Shown: positions 30,817 to 38,933 of the stretch, in pieces
Position numbering within the stretch: position 1 is the first letter of the stretch
Layout: every line of letters starts with the position of its first letter
From: Fodinicurvata fenggangensis DSM 21160
GTDB taxonomy: Bacteria > Pseudomonadota > Alphaproteobacteria > Kiloniellales > DSM-21159
DNA: 64,000 nucleotides
Direction of reading: 5' to 3'
Assembly (NCBI RefSeq): GCF_000686045.1
Contig: NZ_JMLV01000012.1
Span: 51,060-115,059 of the forward strand
The notes under the pieces: model-generated
What the model saw: the letters and a program-made list of their open reading frames with translations, nothing else
The model's database searches: none
What the model was told of the DNA's origin: nothing
Made by a program: the position numbers and the translations under genes

Positions 30817-32331
30817 ATGATGGATGCGACACCGATCCTGCGTCTCTATGCACGCTGGCGCCAGCGCCGCCTGGACAGACTGGACCCCGTGAAATGCCAG
30901 GAGCAGATCCTGCTCAAGCTTCTCCGGGAGGCGCAGGACACGCGTTTCGGGCAGGACCACGGCTTTGCGGACATCCGGTCCGTCGAAGCCTTCCAGAAAT
31001 CCGTTCCGCTGCGCCAGTACGAGGATTTCTGGCAGCTCTATTGGCGGGAGTCCTTCCCCCGGCTCGACAACATCACCTGGCCAGGGCGCATCCCCTGGTT
31101 TGCGGTGACCTCCGGCACCACCACCGGCAAGACCAAGTACATTCCGGTCACCGACCGCATGCTGGCCAGCAACCGCAAGGCGGGCCTCGACGTCATCACC
31201 TGGCACCTGCAGGCCCACCCGGACAGCCGCCTGTTTGCCGGCAAGAGCTTCCTGCTGGGCGGCAGCACGGCCCTGGTGGAGGAAGTCCCGGGTGTCTACA
31301 GCGGCGATATCAGCGGCATCATCACGGGTGCAATGCCCTGGTGGGGCAATATCTTCGCCTTCCCCGACAAGGACCTGGCCCTTCTCTCGGACTGGGAGGA
31401 AAAGCTGGAGCGCACGGCGGAAGCCTCGCTGACCCAGGATATTCGAAGCCTCAGCGGCACGCCCAGCTGGCTGCTGATCCTTCTGGAACGCGCGCGCGAA
31501 CTGAACGGCGGGCAAACGCCCTATCCCGAGCTGGAACTGCTGGTCCATGGCGGCGTCAATTTCGAGCCCTATCGCGCGCGTTTCGAGCGCCTGCTCTCAG
31601 ATACGCCGGCCTCTTTCCGGGAAGTCTATCCCGCCAGCGAAGCCTTTATCGCCGCTGCCGATGCCGGGCCCCACGATGGCTTGCGGCTGAACCTGGATCA
31701 CGATGTCTTCTATGAATTCGTCCCCCTGGACGAACTGGATCGGGACACTCCGACCCGCCACTGGATCGGCAACGTCGAAACCGGTGTCAACTATGCCATC
31801 GCGGTCACCAGCTGTGCCGGCGCCTGGGCCTACCTGATCGGCGATACCGTGCGTTTTGCCAGCCTTCAGCCACCGCGCCTCTTCGTAACCGGCCGCACCT
31901 CCTACAGCCTGTCCGCCTTTGGCGAGCACCTGATCGCGGAAGAGGTGGAAAATGCGGTCGCCGAGGCCGCCCAAGCCGCCGACCTGGAGGTGACCGACTA
32001 CTCCATGGGCGCCGTTTTTCCCGAGGACGACCGCCGCCACAAGGGTCATCACCGCCTGTACATCGAGTTCGACCGCTTGCCGAACAGGGAGCAGCACCAA
32101 CGTTTCGCCGCGGAAGTGGATCGCCTGCTTACGGAAGAAAACGACGACTATGCCGCCCACCGGTCAAACGAAGTCGGTATGGGCGCACCGGAGGTGCGGG
32201 CCCTGCCGGTTGGGACCTTCGCGGCCTGGATGAAGAAGCGCGGGCGGCTGGGCGGCCAGAACAAGGTGCCGCGCCTGATCAGCGACCCCGAACTCTTCGC
32301 GGATCTTCAGGAATTCTGCCGCGCGCGGTAA
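30817..32331 (+). CDS. GH3 auxin-responsive-promoter family acyl-adenylating enzyme
   Basis: ANL-superfamily enzyme of the GH3 type, which in plants adenylates a carboxylic acid and conjugates it to an amino acid as an amide. The 504-residue product has the nucleotide motif SGTTTGKTKYIPVT (about 100-113), a central segment EVYPASEAFIAAAD, and the C-terminal region with VTDYSMGA and NKVPRLISDPELF. The bacterial substrate is unknown. It sits 31 bp after the penicillin-acylase gene, and its 3' end overlaps the converging lipoprotein gene by 25 bp. Confidence 0.83.
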   Translation: MMDATPILRLYARWRQRRLDRLDPVKCQEQILLKLLREAQDTRFGQDHGFADIRSVEAFQKSVPLRQYEDFWQLYWRESFPRLDNITWPGRIPWFAVTSGTTTGKTKYIPVTDRMLASNRKAGLDVITWHLQAHPDSRLFAGKSFLLGGSTALVEEVPGVYSGDISGIITGAMPWWGNIFAFPDKDLALLSDWEEKLERTAEASLTQDIRSLSGTPSWLLILLERARELNGGQTPYPELELLVHGGVNFEPYRARFERLLSDTPASFREVYPASEAFIAAADAGPHDGLRLNLDHDVFYEFVPLDELDRDTPTRHWIGNVETGVNYAIAVTSCAGAWAYLIGDTVRFASLQPPRLFVTGRTSYSLSAFGEHLIAEEVENAVAEAAQAADLEVTDYSMGAVFPEDDRRHKGHHRLYIEFDRLPNREQHQRFAAEVDRLLTEENDDYAAHRSNEVGMGAPEVRALPVGTFAAWMKKRGRLGGQNKVPRLISDPELFADLQEFCRAR

Positions 32332-32966
32332 TCGTTTTCCCCCTGCTGCAGGGTCCAGGGAACGACCTCTGACAACACCTTGCCGAAGGCCTTGTTGAAG
32401 CCGCGAATGATCGCATCCATGCTGTCACGTTCGGCCTTTTGCCGTGTCTCGAAGATCTTGGTGGCCACTACGCTGCTCTCCTGGATCGACAGCAGGCGCT
32501 GGACAAGCCGCACATGCACATCCGGCGGCGTACCGTCAAAATACTCGGCCTGGAAATCGCGAACTTCGGTTCTCAATCGGTAGTCCGGGCTCAACGCCAG
32601 GCTTTCGCGCCCGACATTCAGTATGCTGTCGGAGTTCTCGAATGCCGCCAGCATGCGGTTGGCGATCATGTCGGACAGGTGATTCGTCCAGTTGGCGCGG
32701 GCGAAGTATTCCACCTGAAGCGGCGATTGCTGCAGCGGGATTCTCAGGCTGTCCATGTCGGAGCCCGAGTCCACATCGGCGATGACGAGATGCCAGTCGA
32801 CCCGGGGCTGGCTGGAAGGCAGCGTCAGATCGGGATCCAGGCGGTAGAGGCGCGGCTCATCCCGCTCGACAGCCTGAATCAGCGAACCGCAACCGGGAAG
32901 CAGACCGACACCGCCCAGCAGTCCGGCCGTCAAGAGACCGCGTCGCGAATAGAGAAGCTGTTTCAC
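32307..32966 (-). CDS. ABC-type transport auxiliary lipoprotein (PqiC/DUF330-like)
   Basis: A 219-residue protein at the end of the Mla operon. The N-terminus combines a twin-arginine motif (SRRGLLTAG) with a hydrophobic stretch and lipobox LLPGC (Cys at 26), so it may be a Tat-exported lipoprotein. The mature part matches the auxiliary-lipoprotein pattern (VEYFARANWTNHLSDMIANR). It probably contacts the MlaD-like MCE protein in the periplasm. Starts 18 bp after mlaD; its 3' end overlaps the GH3 gene. Confidence 0.8.
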   Translation of the reverse strand: MKQLLYSRRGLLTAGLLGGVGLLPGCGSLIQAVERDEPRLYRLDPDLTLPSSQPRVDWHLVIADVDSGSDMDSLRIPLQQSPLQVEYFARANWTNHLSDMIANRMLAAFENSDSILNVGRESLALSPDYRLRTEVRDFQAEYFDGTPPDVHVRLVQRLLSIQESSVVATKIFETRQKAERDSMDAIIRGFNKAFGKVLSEVVPWTLQQGENDYRARQNS

Positions 32967-32984
32967 TGGTCTGATCCTTCCTGC

Positions 32985-33950
32985 TTACTGTCTGTCACCC
33001 TCGGGCTCATAGCCTGACTGGGGGTCGCCCAACAGGAACTGGGCCGGATCCCGTTCGATGCGTGTGACCACCTGGTTCAGATTGCCGGTCAGACTGCGCA
33101 ATTCGGTCAGCAGTGAGGAAAGCTCCCCCAGCCCCGATGAGGTGAACTCGCTGAGGGGGCCGCTGTTCTGTTCTATAACCTGGTCCAGGCGCCCTGCCAC
33201 GGCCGTGACCGACTGGGCGGTGTTGCGGAAGTCCTGGACCATCGGGTCGACGGACTTGCTGGTCCCTTCAGCCGTCTTTGCAAAGGCCTCTACGGCCAAC
33301 AGGGTCTTGTTCGCCTGCTGCGTCAGGTTACCGGTTTCCGTGCGCAGGTCACGTGCCAGATCGGCAAATTCGGCACTTGCGTCCCGCACATTCCCCGCGG
33401 CATAGGCGCCTTCTTCCAATATCATGGAGACGTTGGAGATATTCTTGTCGCTGAAGACCTTCTCGGCCTGGCTCAGGACCTTGCTGACCGCCGACATGAT
33501 GTCGGGGGCCCCTTCCAGGATCTGATCAATTGATGAGGCCTTGGTCTTCAATCTCGGATAGCGGTCACCGGACTGCCTCTGGGGCCGTTCGGCCGAGCGC
33601 GAACCGACCGTCAGCTCGATGAAGCGCCCACCGGTCAGGCCCTGGAAGGCCAGGGAGCCGACTGTATCGGCACGCACAGGCGTGCCCTCTTCCACACGAA
33701 TGACCACATCGACTTTACTCGGGTCACTGTCATTCAGGTGAACGCTGTCGACACTGCCAACCCGCACCCCGTTGTAGCGCACGGAGCTGTCCTTGCTCAG
33801 CCCCGTCACGGAGCCATCGAAAACCAGAAGGTAATGATCGAACTTCTTGTCCCAGTTGCTCTCGGCGAGCCATATGGCGAACCCCAGTCCAGCCACGAAC
33901 AGCAGCAGGACGAATATACCGACCGTCAGGTAGTTTGCCTTGGTTTCCAT
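32985..33950 (-). CDS. mlaD: MCE-domain phospholipid-binding protein (MlaD-like)
   Basis: Periplasmic, membrane-anchored MCE subunit of the Mla-type lipid transporter. The 321-residue product has one N-terminal membrane helix (about 8-28), an MCE domain (about 38-118 with VRYNGVRVGSVDSVHLN and FQGLTGGRFIEL), and a long helical region to about residue 290. It is longer than E. coli MlaD, as usual for alphaproteobacteria. Third Mla gene after mlaE and mlaF. Confidence 0.9.
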   Translation of the reverse strand: METKANYLTVGIFVLLLFVAGLGFAIWLAESNWDKKFDHYLLVFDGSVTGLSKDSSVRYNGVRVGSVDSVHLNDSDPSKVDVVIRVEEGTPVRADTVGSLAFQGLTGGRFIELTVGSRSAERPQRQSGDRYPRLKTKASSIDQILEGAPDIMSAVSKVLSQAEKVFSDKNISNVSMILEEGAYAAGNVRDASAEFADLARDLRTETGNLTQQANKTLLAVEAFAKTAEGTSKSVDPMVQDFRNTAQSVTAVAGRLDQVIEQNSGPLSEFTSSGLGELSSLLTELRSLTGNLNQVVTRIERDPAQFLLGDPQSGYEPEGDRQ

Positions 33951-33992
33951 CAGCTGCCTGCCCTGCCTGTCATTATCTGTCCGGCCGTCCCG

Positions 33993-34763
33993 TCAGGTCC
34001 TGTCATGGGCCTGTCCGGCCTGCCTTCCGCGCGGACCGCCGAAATACTCGCGAATCCACGGATCGGGTTCGCGTACCAGTTCTTCGATGGTCCCGACTTT
34101 TACACGCCGGTCGACAAGCACCGCAACCCGATCACAGATGGCGTAGAGGCTATCCAGGTCGTGGGTCACCATGACCACCGTCAAACCCAGGGACGCCCTC
34201 AGGTCCCCGATCAGGCTGTCGAACGAGGCCGCCCCGATCGGGTCCAGGCCTGCCGTCGGCTCATCCAGGAACAGGATATCCGGATCCAGCGCCAGTGCAC
34301 GGGCCAAACCCGCACGCTTGCGCATGCCACCGGAAAGCTCACCCGGATACTTGGGACCCGCATCGGGTGGAAGTCCGGCCAAGGACAGCTTCACGGCCGC
34401 CAACTCTTGGCGCAATGCTGGCGAGATCTTGGTGTGGAAGCGCAGCGGGACCTCGATGTTCTGCAGCACCGTCAGGGACGAGAAGAGGGCACCGTCCTGG
34501 AAGAGGACGCCCCAGCGCCGGCGCAAGGCAGCACGGGTCTTCGCATCCCCCGTGGCCATGTCCTGGCCAAGAACCTCTATATGGCCGGCATCGGGCTGGC
34601 GCAGTCCCACGATGGTATTCAACAGGACCGACTTGCCGGTGCCGGAACCGCCGACTAGGCCCAGAACCTCTTCACGATAGACATCCAAATCCAGGTTCTC
34701 GTGAACCACGTTGGTCCCGAAGCGGGTCTCAAGTCCCCTTACGCTGATGGCCGTCTCACTCAT
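33993..34763 (-). CDS. mlaF: ABC transporter ATP-binding protein (MlaF-like)
   Basis: ATPase of the Mla lipid transporter. The 256-residue product has Walker A GGSGTGKS, the Q-loop LFQDGALFSSLTV, signature LSGGMRKRAGLARA, Walker B ILFLDEPTAGLDP and switch His in MVTHDLDSL. The C-terminal extension is short. Start at 34763 gives the family N-terminus; the gene begins 5 bp after mlaE ends. The open frame continues upstream without family sequence. Confidence 0.94.
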   Translation of the reverse strand: MSETAISVRGLETRFGTNVVHENLDLDVYREEVLGLVGGSGTGKSVLLNTIVGLRQPDAGHIEVLGQDMATGDAKTRAALRRRWGVLFQDGALFSSLTVLQNIEVPLRFHTKISPALRQELAAVKLSLAGLPPDAGPKYPGELSGGMRKRAGLARALALDPDILFLDEPTAGLDPIGAASFDSLIGDLRASLGLTVVMVTHDLDSLYAICDRVAVLVDRRVKVGTIEELVREPDPWIREYFGGPRGRQAGQAHDRT

Positions 34764-34768
34764 GCGCC

Positions 34769-35938
34769 TCAGACTCCTATCAGCGTAAAGAAGATCGAGA
34801 AGAAGGCATCCAGGACGATCACCAGGAAGATGGCCTCGACCACGGCACGGGTGGTCTGCCGTCCGACAGACTCGGCGTCCCCGCCGACACGCAACCCTTC
34901 GAAGCACCCGACCAGCGCAATGACGAAGGCAAAGACCGGTGCCTTGATGATACCGACCCAGAACGACCCGACCGAGACGGCATCATGCAGCTGCGAAATG
35001 AACTGGTTCGGATCAATATCCAACTGGGCCATGGCCATCACCGCGCCCCCCAGCAGGGCCATGAAATTCGCATAGACCGTCAGCAAGGGCAGGACCAGGA
35101 CCAGGGCAAGGATGCGCGGCAACACCAGGATCTCCACGGGATCCAGGCCGATGGTCCGCATGGCATCCACTTCCTGGTTGACCTTCATGGTGCCGATCTG
35201 GGCGGTGAAGGCACTGCCGGAACGACCGGCCACTATGATGGCCGTGATCAGTATTCCCATCTCGCGCAGGACGGAAACCCCCAGCAGGTTGACCGTGAAA
35301 ATCTGTGCCCCGAAACGGGCAAGCTGTCCCGCGCCCTGATAGGAAACCACGACACCGATCAGGAAGGCCAGCAGGCCCACAATGGGAAGAGCGCGAAATC
35401 CGACCTGGTCGATCTGATTGACCAGCGAGACGATACGCAGGCGCTTGGGGTGAAGCAGCGAACGCCCCGTGGCGACGATGCAAAGGCCGAGAAAGGACAG
35501 CAGGTCTCGCGCATCCCGTCCCAGCTCCACGGTCCCCCGCCCCAGTCTTTCCACCAGGCCGCCCAGACCCCGCATGCCGGGTGGCACCGCTTCTGGCTGG
35601 GAGGTTTTCGCCACCACGTCCAACAGCTCCTTGCGCGCGCCTTCGGCGCCCGCCACCTCAACCTGGAACCCGCGATCGCGCAGGCCGTTGGCCGTGCGCT
35701 CGACGACCCAGGCGCCCGCCGTATCAAGGGCCTCGACGTCGGACAGATCCAGCACCACGTGTTGCGAGGAGCGAATATCCTGGGAGTTCACCAGGTCCGT
35801 CATGTCCTGTTCGCGCGCCGCCACCGTCTCGGTGATCCAGGCACCGCTCAGCTCTATGGCCAGCCAGTTGGCCTCGCTGCGCCGCGTCAGACCTGCTTCC
35901 AGCAGTTCCGGTGACCGTGATGATACGCGCGAAATCAT
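34769..35938 (-). CDS. mlaE: MlaE-type permease with N-terminal STAS domain
   Basis: Membrane subunit of the Mla lipid transporter. The 389-residue product is a fusion: residues about 20-120 form a STAS-like domain (VVLDLSDVEALDTAGAWVV) and residues about 140-389 form the MlaE/Ttg2B permease with REMGILITAIIVAGRSGSAF and IIKAPVFAFVIALVGCF. In E. coli the STAS protein MlaB is a separate gene, so the fused form replaces it. Upstream is a small conserved hypothetical gene 9 bp away. Confidence 0.92.
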   Translation of the reverse strand: MISRVSSRSPELLEAGLTRRSEANWLAIELSGAWITETVAAREQDMTDLVNSQDIRSSQHVVLDLSDVEALDTAGAWVVERTANGLRDRGFQVEVAGAEGARKELLDVVAKTSQPEAVPPGMRGLGGLVERLGRGTVELGRDARDLLSFLGLCIVATGRSLLHPKRLRIVSLVNQIDQVGFRALPIVGLLAFLIGVVVSYQGAGQLARFGAQIFTVNLLGVSVLREMGILITAIIVAGRSGSAFTAQIGTMKVNQEVDAMRTIGLDPVEILVLPRILALVLVLPLLTVYANFMALLGGAVMAMAQLDIDPNQFISQLHDAVSVGSFWVGIIKAPVFAFVIALVGCFEGLRVGGDAESVGRQTTRAVVEAIFLVIVLDAFFSIFFTLIGV

Positions 35939-35947
35939 GGGCTACTG

Positions 35948-36319
35948 CTACTCCCTCGTCCCCTCTTGTCCCGATGTCTGATTGTCCCAGAGACGAGCCA
36001 ATTCCTGTTGGTGCACTGCCTGGGCCTCGGCACCCTGCTCGGAGCCGTTATAGCGTCCAAGCTGGCGTAGCAACTGAAAAAACCCGCGTTGAGGAAGATT
36101 GCCGGTCGTGCGGCTGACCACCAGTGCGGCCCTGAGAGGACGTCCCGTCGCATGATCCTCGCGCATGGTCTCCTCCAGGAGGGTCGTCAGCCTGTGTATG
36201 CTCTGCCCTCCGGTCATGTCCAACCTCTTGGCCAGATCCCGATAGGTCACCGTGCTGCGCTCGGCCCGCAAACTTTCCAGTTCGGCTTCAAGGCGTTCCT
36301 TCAGCTCTGAATCCGGCAT
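35948..36319 (-). CDS. Conserved hypothetical protein upstream of mlaE
   Basis: A 123-residue soluble, charged protein. The N-terminus is helical (ELKERLEAELESLRAER). The central part TYRDLAKRLDM resembles a winged-helix or methyltransferase-type DNA-binding fold, and GRPLRAALVVSR with LPQRGFF looks conserved. The gap to mlaE is only 9 bp, so it probably heads the Mla operon. No named family is recognised; a link to lipid transport is only by position. Confidence 0.72.
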   Translation of the reverse strand: MPDSELKERLEAELESLRAERSTVTYRDLAKRLDMTGGQSIHRLTTLLEETMREDHATGRPLRAALVVSRTTGNLPQRGFFQLLRQLGRYNGSEQGAEAQAVHQQELARLWDNQTSGQEGTRE

Positions 36320-36584
36320 TGCGGCTGTCCTGATGAATGAGGCGGAGGAGTGCGGCCAGGAGTTGCTCTGACGACCGTAATGCCAGAATGGAGAGATCGA
36401 ATAAAGAAAAGGTAAAAGCCGAGTTGTCCGAACAGGCCCCTTGGGACCTGCAGACAGTGTAACCGGACTCTGCTCCTGGGATCTGTGAAAATTCAGTCTT
36501 ACTCTTTCAATTCCCCCTGTCCTTCCCTAAGCTGACGGCAATCCATTCAGAGTGGAAAATGAAGCCAACCGACAGAGGTAGAGG

Positions 36585-38081
36585 ATGACACAGGAACTGC
36601 ACCATTTCATAGGCGGACAGGTGGTCAAGGGCACCAGTGGACGCACCAGCGACGTCTACAACCCAGCCACAGGTGAGGTGACGGGCAAACTTTCCCTCGC
36701 CTCTGCTGCAGAGGTGGACAATGCGGTGCAGAATGCCGCGGAGGCCTTCCAGGACTGGGCCGCCACAACGCCGCTCAACCGGGCCCGTGTCTTCTTCAAG
36801 TACCGTGAGCTTCTGGAAGCCAACAAGCAGAAGATCGCGGAGCTGATCTCCCGCGAACACGGCAAGGTGCTGGCCGACGCTGCCGGCGAGGTGACCCGCG
36901 GCATCGAGGTGGTGGAGTTCGTCTGCGGCGCGCCGCATCTGCTGAAGGGTGAATTCTCCGAGAACGTCGGCACCAATGTCGATTCCCACTCGGTGCGCCA
37001 GCCGCTGGGCGTGGTGGCCGGCATCACGCCGTTCAACTTCCCCGCCATGGTGCCCATGTGGATGTTCCCGGTCGCCATTGCCTGTGGCAACACCTTCATC
37101 CTGAAGCCCTCCGAGCGCGATCCCTCCGCGCCGCTGTTCCTGGCCGAGCTGGCCAAGCAGGCCGGTCTGCCCGATGGCGTCCTGAATGTCGTCAATGGCG
37201 ACAAGGAAGCCGTCGACACCCTGTTGACCCATCCGCAGATCGAGGCCGTCAGCTTCGTGGGCTCCACCGGCATTGCCGAGTACGTCTATCACACCGGCAC
37301 GGCGCACAATAAGCGTGTCCAGGCCCTGGGCGGGGCCAAGAACCACATGGTCGTCATGCCGGATGCCGACATGGACCAGGCTGCCAATGCCCTGATGGGA
37401 GCCGGTTACGGCTCGGCCGGCGAGCGTTGCATGGCCGTTTCCGTTGCTGTCGCCGTTGGATCGGCCGGAGACGAATTGATCGAGCGCCTGGCACCGAAGG
37501 TACGCAACCTGAAGGTCGGCCCCTTCGACGACCCGGAGGCCGACATGGGCCCGCTGGTCACCAAGGAGGCCTATGAGCGCGTGCGCGGCTACATCGACTC
37601 AGGCATCGAGGAAGGTGCGGAAGCTGTGGTCGATGGCCGCGAGTTGAAGCTGCAGGGCTACGAGAACGGCTACTTTGTCGGCGGCACGCTGTTCGACAAG
37701 GTCAAGCCGGACATGCGCATCTACAAGGAGGAGATCTTCGGCCCGGTCCTCTCCGTGGTCCGGGCAAACGACTACGAGGAAGCGCTCAAGCTGGTGAATG
37801 ATCACGAGTACGGCAACGGAGCCGCCATCTTCACCCATGACGGCGATGCCGCGCGCAACTTCTCCAACCGCGCCCAGATCGGCATGATCGGCGTGAACGT
37901 GCCGATCCCCGTCCCGATGGCCTTTTTCAGCTTCGGCGGCTGGAAGCGCTCGCTTTTCGGGGACCATCATGCCCACGGCCCGGAGGGTGTGCGCTTCTAC
38001 ACACGCATGAAGACGATCACCTCGCGCTGGCCCAAGGGTGTTCGCAGCGGGGCTGAATTCGTCATGCCGACCATGAAATAA
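36585..38081 (+). CDS. mmsA: CoA-acylating methylmalonate-semialdehyde dehydrogenase
   Basis: Last steps of valine and inositol breakdown: converts methylmalonate semialdehyde to propionyl-CoA (or malonate semialdehyde to acetyl-CoA). The 498-residue aldehyde dehydrogenase shows GVVAGITPFNFPAMVPMWM, the cofactor region FVGSTGIAEYVY, GGAKNHMVVMPDAD, the catalytic Cys in GSAGERCMAVS, and EEIFGPVLSVVRA. A purine-rich ribosome-binding site precedes the ATG. Monocistronic; the 265-bp gap upstream presumably carries its promoter. Confidence 0.95.
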   Translation: MTQELHHFIGGQVVKGTSGRTSDVYNPATGEVTGKLSLASAAEVDNAVQNAAEAFQDWAATTPLNRARVFFKYRELLEANKQKIAELISREHGKVLADAAGEVTRGIEVVEFVCGAPHLLKGEFSENVGTNVDSHSVRQPLGVVAGITPFNFPAMVPMWMFPVAIACGNTFILKPSERDPSAPLFLAELAKQAGLPDGVLNVVNGDKEAVDTLLTHPQIEAVSFVGSTGIAEYVYHTGTAHNKRVQALGGAKNHMVVMPDADMDQAANALMGAGYGSAGERCMAVSVAVAVGSAGDELIERLAPKVRNLKVGPFDDPEADMGPLVTKEAYERVRGYIDSGIEEGAEAVVDGRELKLQGYENGYFVGGTLFDKVKPDMRIYKEEIFGPVLSVVRANDYEEALKLVNDHEYGNGAAIFTHDGDAARNFSNRAQIGMIGVNVPIPVPMAFFSFGGWKRSLFGDHHAHGPEGVRFYTRMKTITSRWPKGVRSGAEFVMPTMK

Positions 38082-38112
38082 CAGGAAGCAGTCCAGCGGG
38101 GCCGGGCCGTGC

Positions 38113-38910
38113 CTATGTGCGTGTGCCTGGAACCCGCAGGTCGGCCTTTGCGGCGGCCTCGACCTTCTTGAGCGAATCCTCATCAAGGCGCGGAGACAGA
38201 ACCAGTTCCGCGCCTTTTCTCATGGCCGCCAGAACGGCGATCAGGCTGTCCCGCCGCGTGAGCGGCTGATCCAGCAGCCAGCACTGCCCTTTCCTGCTTT
38301 GCGCCTGTGCTCCGGCTTCCTCCACCAGGGCCGACAGCGAACAGGCGCCCGACGACACCACGATCTCGCTTTCGCTTGAAAGTGCAGGTGTCATCTGTCC
38401 GGACTTTCCCATCAGCTTGTCCAGCCGATAGAAGGCGGAGTGCGCCGGCACCCGCGAAAAGGTGCCGCCACGCAGATACGGCGCAAGTATGCGCTGGAAA
38501 AAGGGCATCTGGCTGGCAAAGCGGGCCACGGCAACCTCTGGCTGCCGGCCTTCGGGCAGCACGGAGAGCAGCCTGTCCTGAACCGCCGAGAGATCCACGG
38601 TCAGGATAAGGTCGCCCTCCTCGATGTCCGCAAACTGGGGCTTCAGGTCATTCAATGCCGCGCGCGGATCCAGCAGGCGCGGCGCATACCCGGCGGCAAG
38701 ACAGGCCAGCAGGGCGGTGATGGCCAAGGGGCAGTTGGGCATGAATATGGTCACCTGCCCTTCCTCTGAGCCCTTCCGTTCGACAAGCCCGGCGGCGAGC
38801 CGTTCCGCATCCTCACACAGGTCCGGAACCGAGGTCGCGCGCCCCATGAAGGAAACACGCGCCTTCGTCGAGAGACCCAGTTGTCCGACTATATCCTGGC
38901 TTCCTGCCAT
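38113..38910 (-). CDS. AMP-binding (ANL) N-terminal-domain-like protein without catalytic motifs
   Basis: A product of about 265 residues resembling the N-terminal subdomain of acyl-CoA synthetases (VTIFMPNCPLAITALLACLAAGY, then LLDPRAALNDLKPQF). It ends at about half the usual length. The ATP/AMP P-loop (SGTTGxPK type) is absent: the corresponding place reads SEIVVSSGACSLSALVEE. It starts 23 bp after sucB (a TTG at 38919 is also possible) and is probably cotranscribed with the TCA operon. Either a decayed synthetase or a repurposed domain; lpd, often found here, is not present. Confidence 0.65.
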   Translation of the reverse strand: MAGSQDIVGQLGLSTKARVSFMGRATSVPDLCEDAERLAAGLVERKGSEEGQVTIFMPNCPLAITALLACLAAGYAPRLLDPRAALNDLKPQFADIEEGDLILTVDLSAVQDRLLSVLPEGRQPEVAVARFASQMPFFQRILAPYLRGGTFSRVPAHSAFYRLDKLMGKSGQMTPALSSESEIVVSSGACSLSALVEEAGAQAQSRKGQCWLLDQPLTRRDSLIAVLAAMRKGAELVLSPRLDEDSLKKVEAAAKADLRVPGTRT

Positions 38911-38933
38911 CCCGGACAACCCCGCGCGACCGA

